Shown here one piece after another: positions 23,601-35,344 of a DNA stretch of 64,000 bases. Under the pieces are notes generated by a model, which was given only the letters and a program-made list of their open reading frames with translations, made no database searches and was not told the DNA's origin. Source of the DNA: Medicago truncatula (taxonomy: Eukaryota > Streptophyta > Magnoliopsida > Fabales > Fabaceae); assembly GCF_003473485.1 (NCBI RefSeq), contig NC_053048.1, forward strand, positions 45,768,255-45,832,254. Reading direction: 5' to 3'. The translations under genes and the position numbers were made by a program. Positions within the stretch are counted from its first letter, which is position 1. Every line of letters begins with the position of its first letter.

Positions 23601-25631
23601 TTGATTTTTTATTGCTTTTGCGTGTTAATCTTTGTATTTGGGTTAAAATTTGTTTTTGTTTTTGTCTTGTAGGGTGATAACCAATATAGAAGTAGTGGTC
23701 AAGCTTTGGAATTCAAGGACTTAAACATCCATGCCTGGGAAGCATTTGACAAGGGACAAGATGTTCACATGCAAGCGGCTCCTTCCCAAGCTGAATTGCT
23801 CTATAAAAATTTCAAGGTCATGAAGGAGAAATTGAAGTCTCAAACAAAGGACACTATTATTGAGAAGTATGGCAATGCAGCTGACGAGGACAAACTTCCA
23901 AGAGAACTTCTTCTGGGTCAGAGTGAGAGGCAAGTTGAGTATGATCGTGCTGGTAGAATTGTTAAGGGACAGGTAAGAAATGCATTCTATATCTTTATTA
24001 TCTCACAATTTCAATTTGCATATCAATCTTACATAGAATACTTCTTACTGAAGCATGAGTACTTGTAAAATGATGAAGTACCCATACTTTAAAGCTTCTT
24101 ACTCCCTTCTCTCATTATTCAGTTTAAAGTTTAATTTGCGGTTTACTTATATACTAATACAACAATATAACTGTTATTTATGTATTTGATCTTCTTTATT
24201 GTTCTAACCTGACACATTTTTTTACTATTTAAACTTGTGATGTTCTGATGTTAATCAAACAATTTAACTTTCTCATCTTGCATTATATAATAAAACTCAT
24301 GTTTTTTATTGATGTACCCGTACCTTCATTTTTTTTTTTTTAAATGATGTATCCCGTACCCGTACCAGGTACTATACTCGTACCTATGCATCATTGCTTC
24401 TCTGTGATATCACTATATTTTATATATGATTTGCTCCCTTCATCAGGGCTTCACTATTGGTTTTCGTTCAATTCTAAGCATTATGTTTTTAGGTTTTGCT
24501 GTTCGTTAGGATGATAATAACTGTTATTTATCTGCTGCTTCTAATAGGAAGTCGCAATCCCCAGAAGCAAGTATGAAGAGGATGTTTACATCAACAACCA
24601 CACAACTGTTTGGGGCTCATGGTGGAAGGATCACCAGTGGGGTTTTAAGTGCTGCAAACAGACAATACGTAATAGCTATTGCACTGGTGCTGCTGGTATT
24701 GAGGCTGCCGAGGCTGCAGGTGATCTTATGAGAGCTAATATTGCACGTAAGGAGTCTGCTGCAGGTTCGTACGCTGACACCATATCCCTGCTGTGCCTCT
24801 ATCTCCTCCTTCTCTTCTCTTTGTTATTAATTTCTTCTTTTATGTTTGATAATTGGTGTGGTTATTCGTATTCTGCATCTTGATTTCTCATTATTGATCT
24901 TCAATTATTTTCTTGAATCTGTACAGAGGATCCTAAACCAATAGAAGAAAAAAGGCCTGCTACGTGGGGAACTGATGTTCCAGACGACGTAGTTCTGGAT
25001 GAAAAATTGCTTGCCGATGCACTCAAAAAGGTAATATAGATCTATCAGCCTCATATTTTTTTACTCTTCAATATTCCTTGATATTTGTTAATTTACCTCC
25101 TCTGGGTATATATTTTTACACTCCAATATTCCTTGATGTTAATGAGTTCTTTTTTTTTTTCTTTCTTATTCTACCTTCTGTGGAATTAATTATTGTTTTT
25201 TGATAATAACTTCGTCTGCCTTAATTATCAAGGTCTAGACACCATTTGATTCAAACAAAATATTGCATGTAATTTGCAGAAACGATGATGGCACTATGGA
25301 TGTTCTTTTTAGCATAAAGTCATTTATTCTGGATATTTGAATCTGTTTGAGGTGAATTGTTCTGATATTATTCATGTGCGTTGTTATGGTATTTTACAGG
25401 AGGATCAAAGAAAGAGAGAAGAGAAAGATGAGAGGAAGCGTAAATATAATGTCAGATGGAATGATCAGGTATGGTTTTTTCCATGTCACTGGTTGATAAT
25501 TTTATTTGTAATACATGTCCTCCTTGCAGATTTTTAAATCGTTTTAATCCAAACAGGTAACTCAAGAGGATATGGAGGCATACAGGATGAAGAAAGTACA
25601 TCACGATGACCCAATGAAGAATTTTTCCTGA
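20641..25631 (+). CDS. SLU7: Pre-mRNA splicing factor SLU7
   Basis: SLU7 acts in the second catalytic step of pre-mRNA splicing, helping 3' splice-site choice in the nucleus. Exons: 20641-20656, 21022-21185, 21958-22070, 22889-23296, 23421-23556, 23673-23972, 24548-24764, 24927-25030, 25400-25468, 25557-25631, totalling 533 residues, the usual plant length. A CCHC zinc knuckle [14 protein letters not shown] lies at about residues 96-109 and spans the exon 3/4 junction. Other family matches are [61 protein letters not shown] and [20 protein letters not shown]. An acidic stretch follows the knuckle. The first exon is only 16 bases of coding sequence (MATAS plus one base). Intron 2 holds two LINE insertions in opposite orientation. 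Confidence 0.95.
21238..21482 (+). mobile_element. 5'-truncated RTE LINE in SLU7 intron 2
   Basis: GTAGCACCTATAGTAGAAAA and TAGGCTTAAGTGGTTTGGGC match positions 413-460 of the RTE copy at the left edge, and it ends GGATAAGACTTGGTTGCTGT plus TTG units. Flanks repeat GTTTTTGAGATG (about 21225-21237, with one extra T, and 21483-21494), a likely target duplication. It contains internal gaps relative to the left-edge copy and cannot code. Confidence 0.8.
21510..21905. repeat. Dispersed repeat (GCGCTATAGCG family), split by a LINE
   Basis: AATTTGAACAAATCACTGTT with TTCTGCGATA... and CACAATTGATAATTGTC resemble, in diverged form, 41745-41880 (AATTTGAACAATTCACTGTT, CCGCAGTTGATAAC). The copy is interrupted by the minus-strand RTE piece at 21538-21688. 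Superfamily unknown. Confidence 0.5.
21538..21688 (-). mobile_element. 5'-truncated RTE LINE, opposite orientation, SLU7 intron 2
   Basis: On the plus strand it begins with ACAACAACAACCAAGCC, the complement of the RTE 3' tail, then CCCCTAAGTGGGGTCGG and CAAATGACGCCATAG, matching the 3' end of the left-edge copy reversed. It is bordered by GCCGCTATAGCACTATT (21521-21537) and GCGCTATAGCGCTATT (21689-21704), a target duplication of about 16 bp with small differences. Confidence 0.8.
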
Positions 25632-26822
25632 ACTAAGCTTGGAGAGGCCAAAAGGCCTGTGTTCATTTCTGTTCAAAGCCACATGCCTTTGTGATGTTCT
25701 CAAGCTGCCAAGAGGAATGGGCAAAGTGTACAATTAACGAGAAAGCGGGACAGAGTGGAACTCTTGATATTTGAACAGCCTTGTGGCTTAGTACTATATG
25801 CATTATTTTAGCATTGGAACACTTGGCCGTTGTTATGTCTGTTCTTTATGTATCAACTTGCAAGGTTACATGTGTATACCGATCATTTTACTACGTCTTT
25901 GAGAAACCTTAGGGTCACTAAGGCAAATGATACCAGTTCAAGTATGTGCTAGATTACTATTGACTGTTCTATTTCTGGCTCAGTTATGTTGTAAACCGTG
26001 ATCCAAAAAATAATTATTAAATTTCGCTTGCAATGCAAAGTTGTTAAAGATATAACAAGACAGGAGAAAAATATTTTTTGCTTAGAAATACTCGTATTTT
26101 AGAAGTTACTCGAAAACATTTTATGCATATATTGTAAAAAGAAATTACAATGTTGAATTCTATTATTTCAATAGAAAAGGATTAATATATTTCTATTCTA
26201 GCGCATTGAAATGTGAAAACAGCTACATTACATAATCATATGTTCGAATTAATCGTAGAGTTGAAAAAAAAAAAGACAAGAACTAAAGTAAAATACTCTT
26301 CTTCACAATATACATACTATGATAGATTAGTTCGACGGTACAAGGAATTCTTTAAATAGAGGAGAAAAAAACTAGAAAAATCAAAAGGTCTTTCCATAAT
26401 TTATCAACAAAATATAGTTAAATCCACGTACCTAAAAATTCATTTCGAACAATTGAACCTTTTCAAATTGTTTTTTTTTAAGAACCAAAAAGATTTGTGC
26501 CAAAATAATAGATGCCAAGAAGAACAACAGACCCTGTACACGTAACGGATCTATTGATGAATGGTTTTGCAGACAAAGAAGCCATAGTTGTCCATGGCAA
26601 TTCTTGATACTGTCTGATGGAGTTTTGTCGCTATATTGGATTGGAACAAAATTGACATAGATAGAATAGCAATTCAAACTGGTCATTAATAATCTACAAG
26701 ATTTATAATTAATACAAGACCAGTTTTCTTTATAATTAAACCAGCAAGAAGGATTTTGTTTCTTGCTTTTTCTTCCTACGCACCAAACAATCAACCTTAT
26801 TACACAAAAACAAGAACATGTT
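25632..26822. other. Convergent intergenic region between SLU7 and the DUF761 gene
   Basis: The part after 25631 is the SLU7 3' UTR and the part before 26823 the DUF761 3' UTR. A 120-codon minus-strand frame at 26432-26794 shows no recognisable domain and is taken as chance. Confidence 0.5.
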
Positions 26823-27434
26823 CTACAAATTTCTTGCTAATCTTTCCTGTGCCGCCATCTGTTTTCTGAACCTGTTAATGAACTCCTCTGCTCGTTCATC
26901 AATTCCTTGCATTTGAGGTGAAGCTAATGCTACCGACTCCCACATATCATCTGATGTATTAGTTCTGTCACATGATCGATTGCTTGCTCCTTCTGGCACG
27001 TCTTTTTTCTCTAGTTGATAATCACCAATCTTCGCAGTTATTTCGATTTGTGGTCTTTGAATTGGTGTCCGTGGCTTCAAATAACCCACTAAGTCACATG
27101 GAGGCTCTCTGAAGAGCTTATCAATATAAACAGGTGCTGGCTTTTTGTTGAAGCTGCAGAATACACTTCTAACAGTGGCCAACTTTTTGCGCCGAAAACG
27201 CTTACTAGCAAGGAATTTAGGTGCCTTAGTAGTGATACTGGTTGATGGTTTTATAGCTTTAGTGTTCAGATGTTTTCTTTGTTTTTTCATGGCTTTGGAT
27301 TTACGAATGTTATGAAGTTTACTACCAAGTTTAGAAGTGAAGCTCTTCCATACCTTTCTAGCAGGTGGAAGCCTTAGGCTTATGCAAGACATGGAAGGGA
27401 TAAAGAAGAATGAAAGAAGCAAGAGTTCTTTCAA
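26823..27434 (-). CDS. DUF761 (cotton-fibre-protein-like) protein
   Basis: This single-exon frame encodes 203 residues. The C-terminal end ([20 protein letters not shown], then [12 protein letters not shown]) is the DUF761 motif found in small plant proteins of unclear function. The middle is strongly basic ([27 protein letters not shown]), which could mean nuclear location or nucleic-acid contact. The first Met gives a hydrophobic [14 protein letters not shown] stretch. The second Met, at 27392, opens [21 protein letters not shown], which looks like the usual family beginning, so translation may start there (189 residues). No intron is apparent. Confidence 0.75.
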   Translation of the reverse strand: MKELLLLSFFFIPSMSCISLRLPPARKVWKSFTSKLGSKLHNIRKSKAMKKQRKHLNTKAIKPSTSITTKAPKFLASKRFRRKKLATVRSVFCSFNKKPAPVYIDKLFREPPCDLVGYLKPRTPIQRPQIEITAKIGDYQLEKKDVPEGASNRSCDRTNTSDDMWESVALASPQMQGIDERAEEFINRFRKQMAAQERLARNL

Positions 27435-28909
27435 TTCAAAGAAATAGATGATAAACTTCGTAGGATAAACTCATGTGCCAAAATATACTTTGAGACACAT
27501 CCTTTATAACAATTGAGGGGTTAGTTTCGTTTTTCAAGTGGGTGTGTTAGTAAGGAGTGGCTTAGTTATTACGCTGAATATTTTGACAAAGGCTGCTAAA
27601 TTCGATCTGTAGTAGATCAGCACCAATGAAGTAGCTTAATTATTAAGCAAACATAACGTAAAAAGTTCAATACTAGTTGTGTGTGAAACAATGTTGCAGT
27701 ACCCGTACCTACTTTTTCCATTAATTTAAGCCGAGATTCTGATTTCAGATTCCTTTGCAAGTTCCTATATTCACGTAGTCCGCCACATAGGTTACCATTA
27801 GATTAAGATCGGATGACTACATAAAATCTGCACCATTTGATCTTGATCCACCGACTATCTATATGACTTGATTGCATGAATGTGGGAACCTAATCACCGC
27901 ATTAAGGCATATATTCTATGTGTACAATTTAGAAAACTACACACCACTCCGCGAGTTTGCAGGCATAATCTTTTCATGATATCCAAAAGTTTCATTTCTC
28001 TCTTCAGTTTTTATTTTTTATTTAATTTTTTTTTATTTTTAATATTATCATTTCTCCCTTCCTTATCTTCAAATGCACTCTCTCTAATTGTAAATCTTTT
28101 GCATTCTCATAAAATAAGTAGTCCATAATAACGTCTATCAGGTTATTTATTTACTCTAGGCGATTAACTAATGATAGTGTTCATCACTCTCTAGCTCAAG
28201 GCTCAAGCATATACCTCTTACTATGAATCCAATCCAATCATAGGCCATAAATTTCTCGACCAAAGCCATAAGTAGCAGTTTAACACCGTAGAGGTGGTGT
28301 ATATTGACCTTGTTCCTGTAGTTGGGAAGTCTTCTTACACTTATTTCAATATTTTTCATTATATATGTGAGATTGTGTTTTTTCTATTATTATTATTAAT
28401 GAAGGAGAATGTCTAAAGATTGTTTGAGTAAAAAGCAATTGTTTTGGAGACATACTTAAAAAAATTGATTAGTAAATTCTTTGAATTAAAGTTGGGCTTG
28501 GGCATCGCAATTAAAAAACATTATAGATAGACATGTGAATCCAAATTTGTTTTATTACCAAATCTTAACCCTAATGCATCACATGAGTCATGGAGACTAT
28601 GCTCTGACCCATTTTATCAAACCAAGATCCAATGAATGAAATAAGAGGCTAATATTAATTGACCCTTTACTAATTTCTGCTTCCAAGCACAAGTGTGAAA
28701 ATAAGGAATAAAAAAGAACATCAACGATTAGTAGAAAAGAAAAGTGGGGCAAGTAATACAAAAACTTATTAATACTTTTCAAATTCTTCATATAGTTCAC
28801 ACCATCATCATCTTTCCAAATTAAATTAACATCACACAGTAGTGATTTCCATTTCCATTCTATACAATAGTATTAAAAAAGACATGACATTATAAATACT
28901 AATACAGAT
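27435..28909. other. Intergenic region
   Basis: Upstream of the DUF761 gene and downstream of the small secreted protein gene. Low-complexity T-rich sequence lies at 28000-28060. I see no supported gene or clear repeat. Confidence 0.4.
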
Positions 28910-29481
28910 TTAGGAGCAAGCATGATTAGCCAAGGAGAAATGTTTGGCTTGAGAAGCAGCAGCAACCTCAGAAACAAAACCTTGCATCACCAAAGTCTTA
29001 ACCTGCCATGGCTTATAAGGAAAACCTTGTCTTGCATACGAGTTTATCAATGCTGTTGTTCCTTCTTTCAACAATGCTCCAAAGGGGTTATCTACTTCAT
29101 CATTCCTAGTCGTTGCTTCGAGCAATGTTAGATCTGATCTGTACCGTTTATAAACTCTCCATCCAAACACATTGGATACTGTTGATGTCTCCGGTACCAT
29201 CCTTGGCCATGTCTCTTTTCTCCCACTCCAAAACCTAATCACAAACAATTACAAACGGTTGGATTAGTGAAATTCATTCTTTATAATTTACGATAACAAA
29301 ATATATTGAACAGAAAATAAAACTGTGTTCGGTTAATTTGTTATTATTACTGTGGAGTGCATGTTCCTCTGTTTCTTGTGTAGAGGAAGCCTGGCAAATG
29401 GGGTGAAGCTTGAGCTGATTGGGAAGGTGATAAGAGAAGACAAAAGAGAAGAGGAAGAAGTGTGATTGAAAGAGAAGCCAT
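28910..29481 (-). CDS. Small secreted plant protein of unknown function
   Basis: Two exons, 29351-29481 and 28910-29234, joined by a GTAATA donor and a GATTAG acceptor, give 151 residues. Exon 1 encodes a signal peptide (MASLSITLLPLLFCLLLSPS, cleavage likely near QSAQA) followed by SPHLPGFLYTRNRGTCTPQ. Exon 2 continues FWSGRKETWPRMVPETSTVS, then NVFGWRVYKRYRSDLTLLEA and ends FSLANHACS. The dense charged and aromatic residues and compact exon pair suggest a real conserved plant family, but I cannot name it. Two cysteines remain in the mature part (GTCTPQ and NHACS), so a single disulphide is possible. The hydrophobic start and lack of other membrane segments fit secretion to the apoplast. Confidence 0.75.
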
Positions 29482-30125
29482 AGTTGTTGTCGTGTTCTTC
29501 TTCATTTGATTTTGAAGTTGAAATCACTCACATTTGCTAACGTTCATTTTTGTAGTTTTGAGTTTTGAGATGTCTTGGTGAATTGGTTTATGTCAGTTTG
29601 AACGTTACACTTGCAGAGTAGTGTTGAGTTTACTTTCTTGAAACACGTGAATATGCTTTGGACAAACAGCCTAGCTTATTGTGTTGTTTTTGTTTTTAGT
29701 ATCAGTTTTGAAAAACCAATTGATTCAACCAAAGCCTTCACTTATTTATTTGAATACTCCAAATATTGTATAAGTATTGAGTTCAGATGCACATGATATT
29801 CAAGCATATTCTCTCCAAAATGAAATATACAGATACGTATAAGGAATACGTATTTACAAAGTTTTGTTTATTGCTTCAAAAAAATAAAGTTTTGTTTATT
29901 TAATTTTTTTTATTGAATATTTATAGAATAATTCACAAACACACAAATACGTATGAATGGTAAAAAAAAGTAAGACAAGTTTGTGAGAATTTAGTAGAGA
30001 TGTATATGGTTTAATTAAGGAAAATGTTAACCAGACACTAGTTAAGGAAGTAAATATAGTATATTGGCAATAGTGAGCATGACCCTTAATTTAAAATGTG
30101 AAGAATTGACCACACTTAAAAATTA

Positions 30126-30660
30126 CTCCATCTGTTTTAAAATAATTTCCGTTTAAGGTTTTCTTGCACAAAAGTGCGTTGAAACTCAGAGAAAAAACTA
30201 CAACACTAAAGAGACATTCCTCGCATGCAAGGTCTAGAAATATCACCAAAAAGTAATTTATGAGGAGGAGCCTCTACATTAGGACAATTGAAGGAAGGCT
30301 AAAATTAGTTAGCCAATCAGCACAACAGTTTCTTTTCCTCCAAGTATGACGAAACTGAACATGTCAATCTAAAGCCGCACCATCTCCCTTGAGTGTTACT
30401 TATCCATCCATGGGGGGTTGGGTCTTCCAACACAAATTAAAGAATGCAATAAAGTAGTATATCAATTTTTACTAAATTAACTCTATCAATTATTGGTGTG
30501 TATTTGAACATCATAAATGATAAAATACAAAGATAGTGATTTGGAAGTAATGTACCGGTGGTAATTAGAGGGCATAATTAGAATGTAGTTTATTGTATGT
30601 TGAAAAGTGAAAAATGACATTTATTTCGAAACAAATATTTTATGTGGACGGAAATAATGA
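30126..30660. mobile_element. Possible degraded Stowaway-like MITE, interrupted
   Basis: ACTCCATCTGTTTTAAAATA followed by ATTTCCG at the left and ATTTTATGTGGACGGAAATA at the right are roughly inverted and resemble the CTCCCTCCG...AAAATAA ends of Stowaway elements. The middle has unrelated sequence, which would have to be a later insertion. Weak evidence. Confidence 0.3.
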
Positions 30661-30749
30661 GAGAGACTCAATCAATCAACATTAAATAAAATTTAAAGAT
30701 AATACATAGATCACGTACATAATCGTGTCAAACAGACGTTGGAGTCTGA

Positions 30750-30862
30750 AAAGCCATTATAAACTTACACACACAAGTGGAGGTACCGAAGTTCAAACCC
30801 CAATCATGACATTCAGCCTAACAATTTTGACACTTTGCCAATTGAGCTAGGACTTCTGGATT
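30750..30862 (-). mobile_element. tRNA-derived SINE
   Basis: Read on the minus strand: TCCTAGCTCAATTGGCAAAG (A box), then ATGATTGGGGTTTGAACTTC (B box) and CCTCCACTTGTGTGTGTAAG. The order and spacing are those of a tRNA-related SINE; the 9692-9893 piece belongs to the same family. Confidence 0.6.
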
Positions 30863-31281
30863 TAAATAACAATTTGTTACTACTATGGAAGGTTATGTAA
30901 TGAAACCGAAGAATAACTCAAACGGGGCATTGGTGTCTGAAAACTATATGATGTTTTTAGTGGCAAATGTTAGATGTAGCAATAATTAATGGTTATATTA
31001 TTTTTATTTTTATTTTTGTTAGATTTAAATCGAAAATCTTCAACTCTTTATTTCTTTATTTCAAATCAATGAAAACTACCGGACGTAATAGGTACATCTT
31101 TTCAAAAGATGCTCGAGAGACCTATTATGTGATTGAGGCCATGCCCAAAGAAAATATAGCATTAACAATCAACAAAACTCTTCTGTCAGTTATCCCCAAA
31201 TTTATGTGTTATTCCTTTGCTACACACATAGTATTTCCTTTATTTTACATAATATTAACTTTCAACATAAGATTAATTAAG

Positions 31282-33181
31282 TTACACCATGGCAATATAG
31301 CCATCCTGAATTCGAGAATCAGGAGTTGCCAAAACACCCTCATTACGATTATTCTTCAACTCATTCACTTCTTGTGGACTAAGCCCAAAAACATGAGCAA
31401 GTACTTCCCCAGGTGTTGCACTAATCGCTGAATCACGCCCTATCATTGTACTAATCTCAGCTCTATCATTTGTTTTGAAAACTATGTATTCCAATCCCTC
31501 ACTCTCCGCCTGTTCTGCCACTGCGAAATTCTGCGGCACCACCAACAATCTTCCCCTTTTTACCTCTCCATTGAACACTGATTTTCCCTCACTATTCACC
31601 ACTTGAACCCTCCCTCTTCCTCTTGTTACGTACATTATGCTGTTCGCATTCATGTTCCAATGTGGCACAAATATACCATCCTGCACATAAGCGAAATATC
31701 AGTTAAGTTAAATTTAAATGATATAGTTCAGTGTCTGACACGTGACTTCTGCAATTCATAATTGCAGAATGATGCACTTATTTAATTACCTTGTAGAGGT
31801 AAACCCATTGGGCACTAAGATGAAGCAATTTGAGAACTGGGAGAGTCAAACTATTGACATTCGTTATACGACCTGCTCTTGGGTTAAACACATCGGCACG
31901 TGAAGGATCAGCTATGTTCTCATGAAGCTTCAATGTGCAAACAGTTTCATCGAAGAAGTTGTGTTGTCCTTCATGTTCTCTGGTTCTTGTTCTCTCACCA
32001 TGGCTTCTTTCTTTTTCACCATGGTGACAATGCTCTTTAGTTTTTGTTTCTCTCTCTTCTACCACTTCCTCTTCTTCTCCTTCACCTTCTCTGTGTTTTC
32101 TTGTCTCTTTTCGCCATTTTCGATGTTCTCGTTTATCTGGTTCGTCTTCAACTTCTTCTTCTTCCTCTACTCTCTTTTCTCCATGCTCTCTATGTGTTTT
32201 TGCCTCTTCTGATCTTATTTCTGGTTCCAATTCCAAAGGTGGCCTTATAATACTAAGACCTCCTTTAACATGTATAATTTGGTGCTTTCTATGTTGTTCA
32301 TCTTGAGATTGAAGCTTTCTAATTATACTTTCTTTCACTTTCAAAACTTGTCCCAAGAAACGTGAATCAAAACCACTGAACATGTTGTTAGTTTCTTCTT
32401 CTTTATCACCACGCTTTCTTCCACTCTGTTTTACTGGATTCCCAGCTAGATAAAATCTCTACATCACATGAATAAAAAATGAATGATTTATATATAACAA
32501 AGTTGGTTGCATTTAGGAGTAATTGTTAGATTATAATTAATGTTGCTTACTCTTGGGATACGATCGAGTTGGTTTAGTTTATTGGAAGTGTCGAGGAGAG
32601 TGACAATAATAAGAGGGGTATTGCCGTAATTGTAGGTCCAGTAAGGAACACCAGGTGGAATAGCAATAAGGTCACCCTGTTTCACATAACGAACCTTCTG
32701 GTGACGATCCTGTGGTTGTTGTGGCCTTCCTCCTTTTTCCCATTGTGGCTCTTCATATGTCTCTCCACATCCTGGAATTGCCAATCCCAATACTCCCGTT
32801 CCTGTGTGTACATTGATGAGATAAGTACTTAACACCAAAGAGCAGTGCTTTAGAGATAAGTGAATGAACTAAAAAATTAACTTGAACACCACCTTGTTCT
32901 ACGAAATGGAGTTCAGGATATGTAACATAAGATGGCAAGTGAAGGCCATTAGGATTGATCGTGCGTTTGAGAACAGAGACACCAACACAACGTAGCTCAG
33001 GGTGATTAGCATCCCATGTTTCAGTCAGACCTGCTTCTGACTCAATGCTGTTGTCAGGTTCCAATGCATCGATGCTATCTAGTTGGCACGACTCACTTTG
33101 ATGACGTGGTGGAAGCTGTCGTGCTGAACAGAAGAAGAGTAACAAACAAAGTGTGATCAGAAGAGATTTTGTCTTTGCCAT
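31282..33181 (-). CDS. Legumin J/K-type 11S globulin precursor
   Basis: Seed storage protein precursor that forms trimers in the ER, is cut by asparaginyl endopeptidase in the vacuole and packs as hexamers. Four exons at the standard legumin positions: 32893-33181, 32551-32801, 31790-32458, 31282-31680, giving 535 residues. Signal peptide MAKTKSLLITLCLLLFFCSA. Disulphide cysteines are in place (ESCQLDSI, ELRCVGV, CGETYEEP, DETVCTLKL). Exon 3 has a highly charged variable region rich in Glu, Arg and His. HENIADPSRADVFNPRAGRI and GIFVPHWNMNANSIMYVTRG match the legJ/legK and glycinin G4/G5 branch rather than legA. Unusual: the processing junction reads HNFFDETVCT, with Asn-Phe instead of the near-universal Asn-Gly. 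The tail IQDGYIAMV is also distinctive. Promoter elements are at 33222-33303. Confidence 0.93.
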
Positions 33182-33221
33182 GCTAGCTGAACAACTGTGG
33201 AGATTGTTATGTAGTTATTTT

Positions 33222-33228
33222 ATTTATA
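33222..33228 (-). promoter_or_regulatory. TATA box of J-type legumin
   Basis: TATAAAT on the minus strand, about 40 bases upstream of the ATG, in the context TCTATAAATA. Confidence 0.75.
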
Positions 33229-33253
33229 GAAATGTAGAGAAGGTTAAACGATG

Positions 33254-33260
33254 GACACGT
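33254..33260 (-). promoter_or_regulatory. ACGTGTC (ABRE-like) element of J-type legumin
   Basis: ACGTGTC on the minus strand, separated from the TATA box by exactly 25 bp. ACGT-core sites bind bZIP factors in seed promoters. Confidence 0.6.
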
Positions 33261-33275
33261 AAGTGAAGCAATGTG

Positions 33276-33303
33276 GACATTCTTCACCATGCATGCATAT
33301 CAA
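33276..33303 (-). promoter_or_regulatory. Legumin box with RY repeat
   Basis: On the minus strand it contains CATGCATGGTGAAGAATGTC, matching the legumin box with its central CATGCATG RY core, the binding site of B3 seed regulators (FUS3, ABI3, LEC2). Confidence 0.85.
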
Positions 33304-35344
33304 ACCCTTCATTCTTACACCTCATCATGCTTTCATTAATGCCGCAGCGGTGCCAATTTTTTTTACAAGTTCAACGAATGTGAGTTCATCTTCTCATGGT
33401 TAAGGTAGATATATGTGAGTTCATCTTATATAATATCAACAAAGACATTGTCAAAAAAAAAAACAGAGGGAAATCAGGTATATATAATTTGTCCTCCAAA
33501 ACCGTGCTCTCAAACAAACTTCTAAATAAAGGTCTGAATATTCATGAGTTATTTTATTGACTGAATTTGATAGAATATTTATACAATTAATTGATGGAAA
33601 AGAAAGCTAGTTATTGGTAACTAACTTTCTGTTTTATACAACAAGAAAAAAAAGATTAACAAACTATTTTGAATTGGTCTTTGGTCTCCTTTTACACTCC
33701 CTTGCAAACTCATGGATGAATGATTATGAACTCTTTAAGTTTATAGCAACATTGAAGAACTATCACCTGAAGAAATTTTTATTCAATTTTTATTGTTCTT
33801 TTGCCTGACTAGATTAATAGATAGTCCAAACTAACGTCTTTTCTTTGAATTCTTCTTAATATCATTTTGTCTCTTTTTCTCTGTGATAATATATTGTGCT
33901 GTGCATTCTTCATTACGTGAATGTAACAATTTTTCTTTCTCAATTAATATTTGAAGTGACTTTTGTATCTATGTAATATTGCTATTAAACCAACAACGTT
34001 CTTATAATTTGATGAAGATTAGTTAAAAATTTGTTGCTGGGTTGTTACGAAAGTCATTCTTGCATATAGAATCACTAATTGTAGGTATGGAGCAGATCAA
34101 CATTTTTTCAGTTATCCAAATTGTAGCATTGAAAAGAAGACTCAGGGTACATTCATGGATGGGGTGATATTCATATTTCCTTGCACAGTTTCACTACAGA
34201 TTGCTAAGGTTTGCATTGCAAGCTTTAATAACTATAAAATTTGCATTTCATCATGCTACCGAAGATGAAATTTTTTATTATTTTTTGAACATGGTGGAGA
34301 AAGAGGGACTAACTTGATAACTCTCTTGTCAAATATGAAGTTTGGTATAGATTTTGATGAACATGAGCTATGCTTGCCATGAAACTATGCATTGTTTAAC
34401 CTATTGCAATGTTTATGTGTTGGCAATTGCTTTGACCTTTTAGCTTAAACATGTTCCATTTAAGAATTCATGGTGGCTTATTTTCCTATACTTGCTTTTA
34501 GCTTAAGTGTTATATGCATTTTTGTTTTATGATGATGATGTCGTACCAAGGTTTTACTAGTAAATTTCTTTTTTTCTTTTACACTAATGAGACAGGCTTA
34601 ACAACATACTGCGTACAAAATTCAACTAAAAACCAATCATGTAACTACTGATTGAATAATGTTTGTCTATACAAGATTTGTAACCTTTTCTAATATGAAC
34701 ACGTGACAATGTCACAAATAAACCCTTTTTCCAACTCAAAATCAAGAAGTTCATTATGTCCCAGTGACGTAGAATTTTGGAAACCTTTGAGTGTTTCCAA
34801 TTCAACTCGGGGACAATATTTGATTTGATTCGATTCATAATGAGACATCTTTTAGTGCTAATATTCATGAGTCGTGGCAAAACATTATTAGCAAGTAATT
34901 TGTCTAATTGATTAGCTATATTTACTCCAACAATGATGATAAGATTAAATAAGGATAGTAGAAGTTGTAATCTGAAAACTAGTACTAGTATTTTTTTAAT
35001 ACTACTTAATGATTGAAGTTGAAAGTAACACCTACTATCTAAATTATGAATCAACAAGAAATTAAACAATAGATAGCTTAATGGTGATTAAGTGGGTATG
35101 GTAACATTGAATTTATATGCATGAATTTCATAGAAATTATACAGCCTTTTTTTTTTAGCAATACAGCCATTTTGTTTTATTGTATATAAAAATGAAAACT
35201 ATATATTTTGCTCAAAACTCGACATTACTCATCTATCCACGCTAATGTGTAAGGCAATATCTAGTATACATGAGATTTGAGTTTTATTATTTATATTTTC
35301 AATCAACATAGATAATTATATTCTTCACATAGTCGTTGATGGAT
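33304..35344. other. Intergenic region
   Basis: Upstream of the J-type legumin and downstream of the receptor kinase. No supported gene. A 147-codon minus-strand frame at 34626-35069 has no recognisable domain. Confidence 0.4.

Larger units (their letters stand above)
29482..31281. other. Intergenic region with MITE and SINE pieces
   Basis: Holds a degraded Stowaway-like stretch (30126-30660) and a SINE (30750-30862). A frame at 30967-31431 overlaps the legumin last exon on the other strand and is a shadow. No other gene is supported. Confidence 0.4.

Noticed and set aside
26432-26794. 120-codon minus frame downstream of the DUF761 gene
   Set aside because: No family resemblance; probably 3' flank.
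31922-32212. Plus-strand Phe/Leu-rich frames across legumin exon 3
   Set aside because: Antisense shadows of the Glu/Lys/Arg-rich legumin variable region.
34626-35069. 147-codon minus frame
   Set aside because: Protein-like patches in two frames but no domain I recognise and no splice model; could be a decayed exon but cannot be supported.
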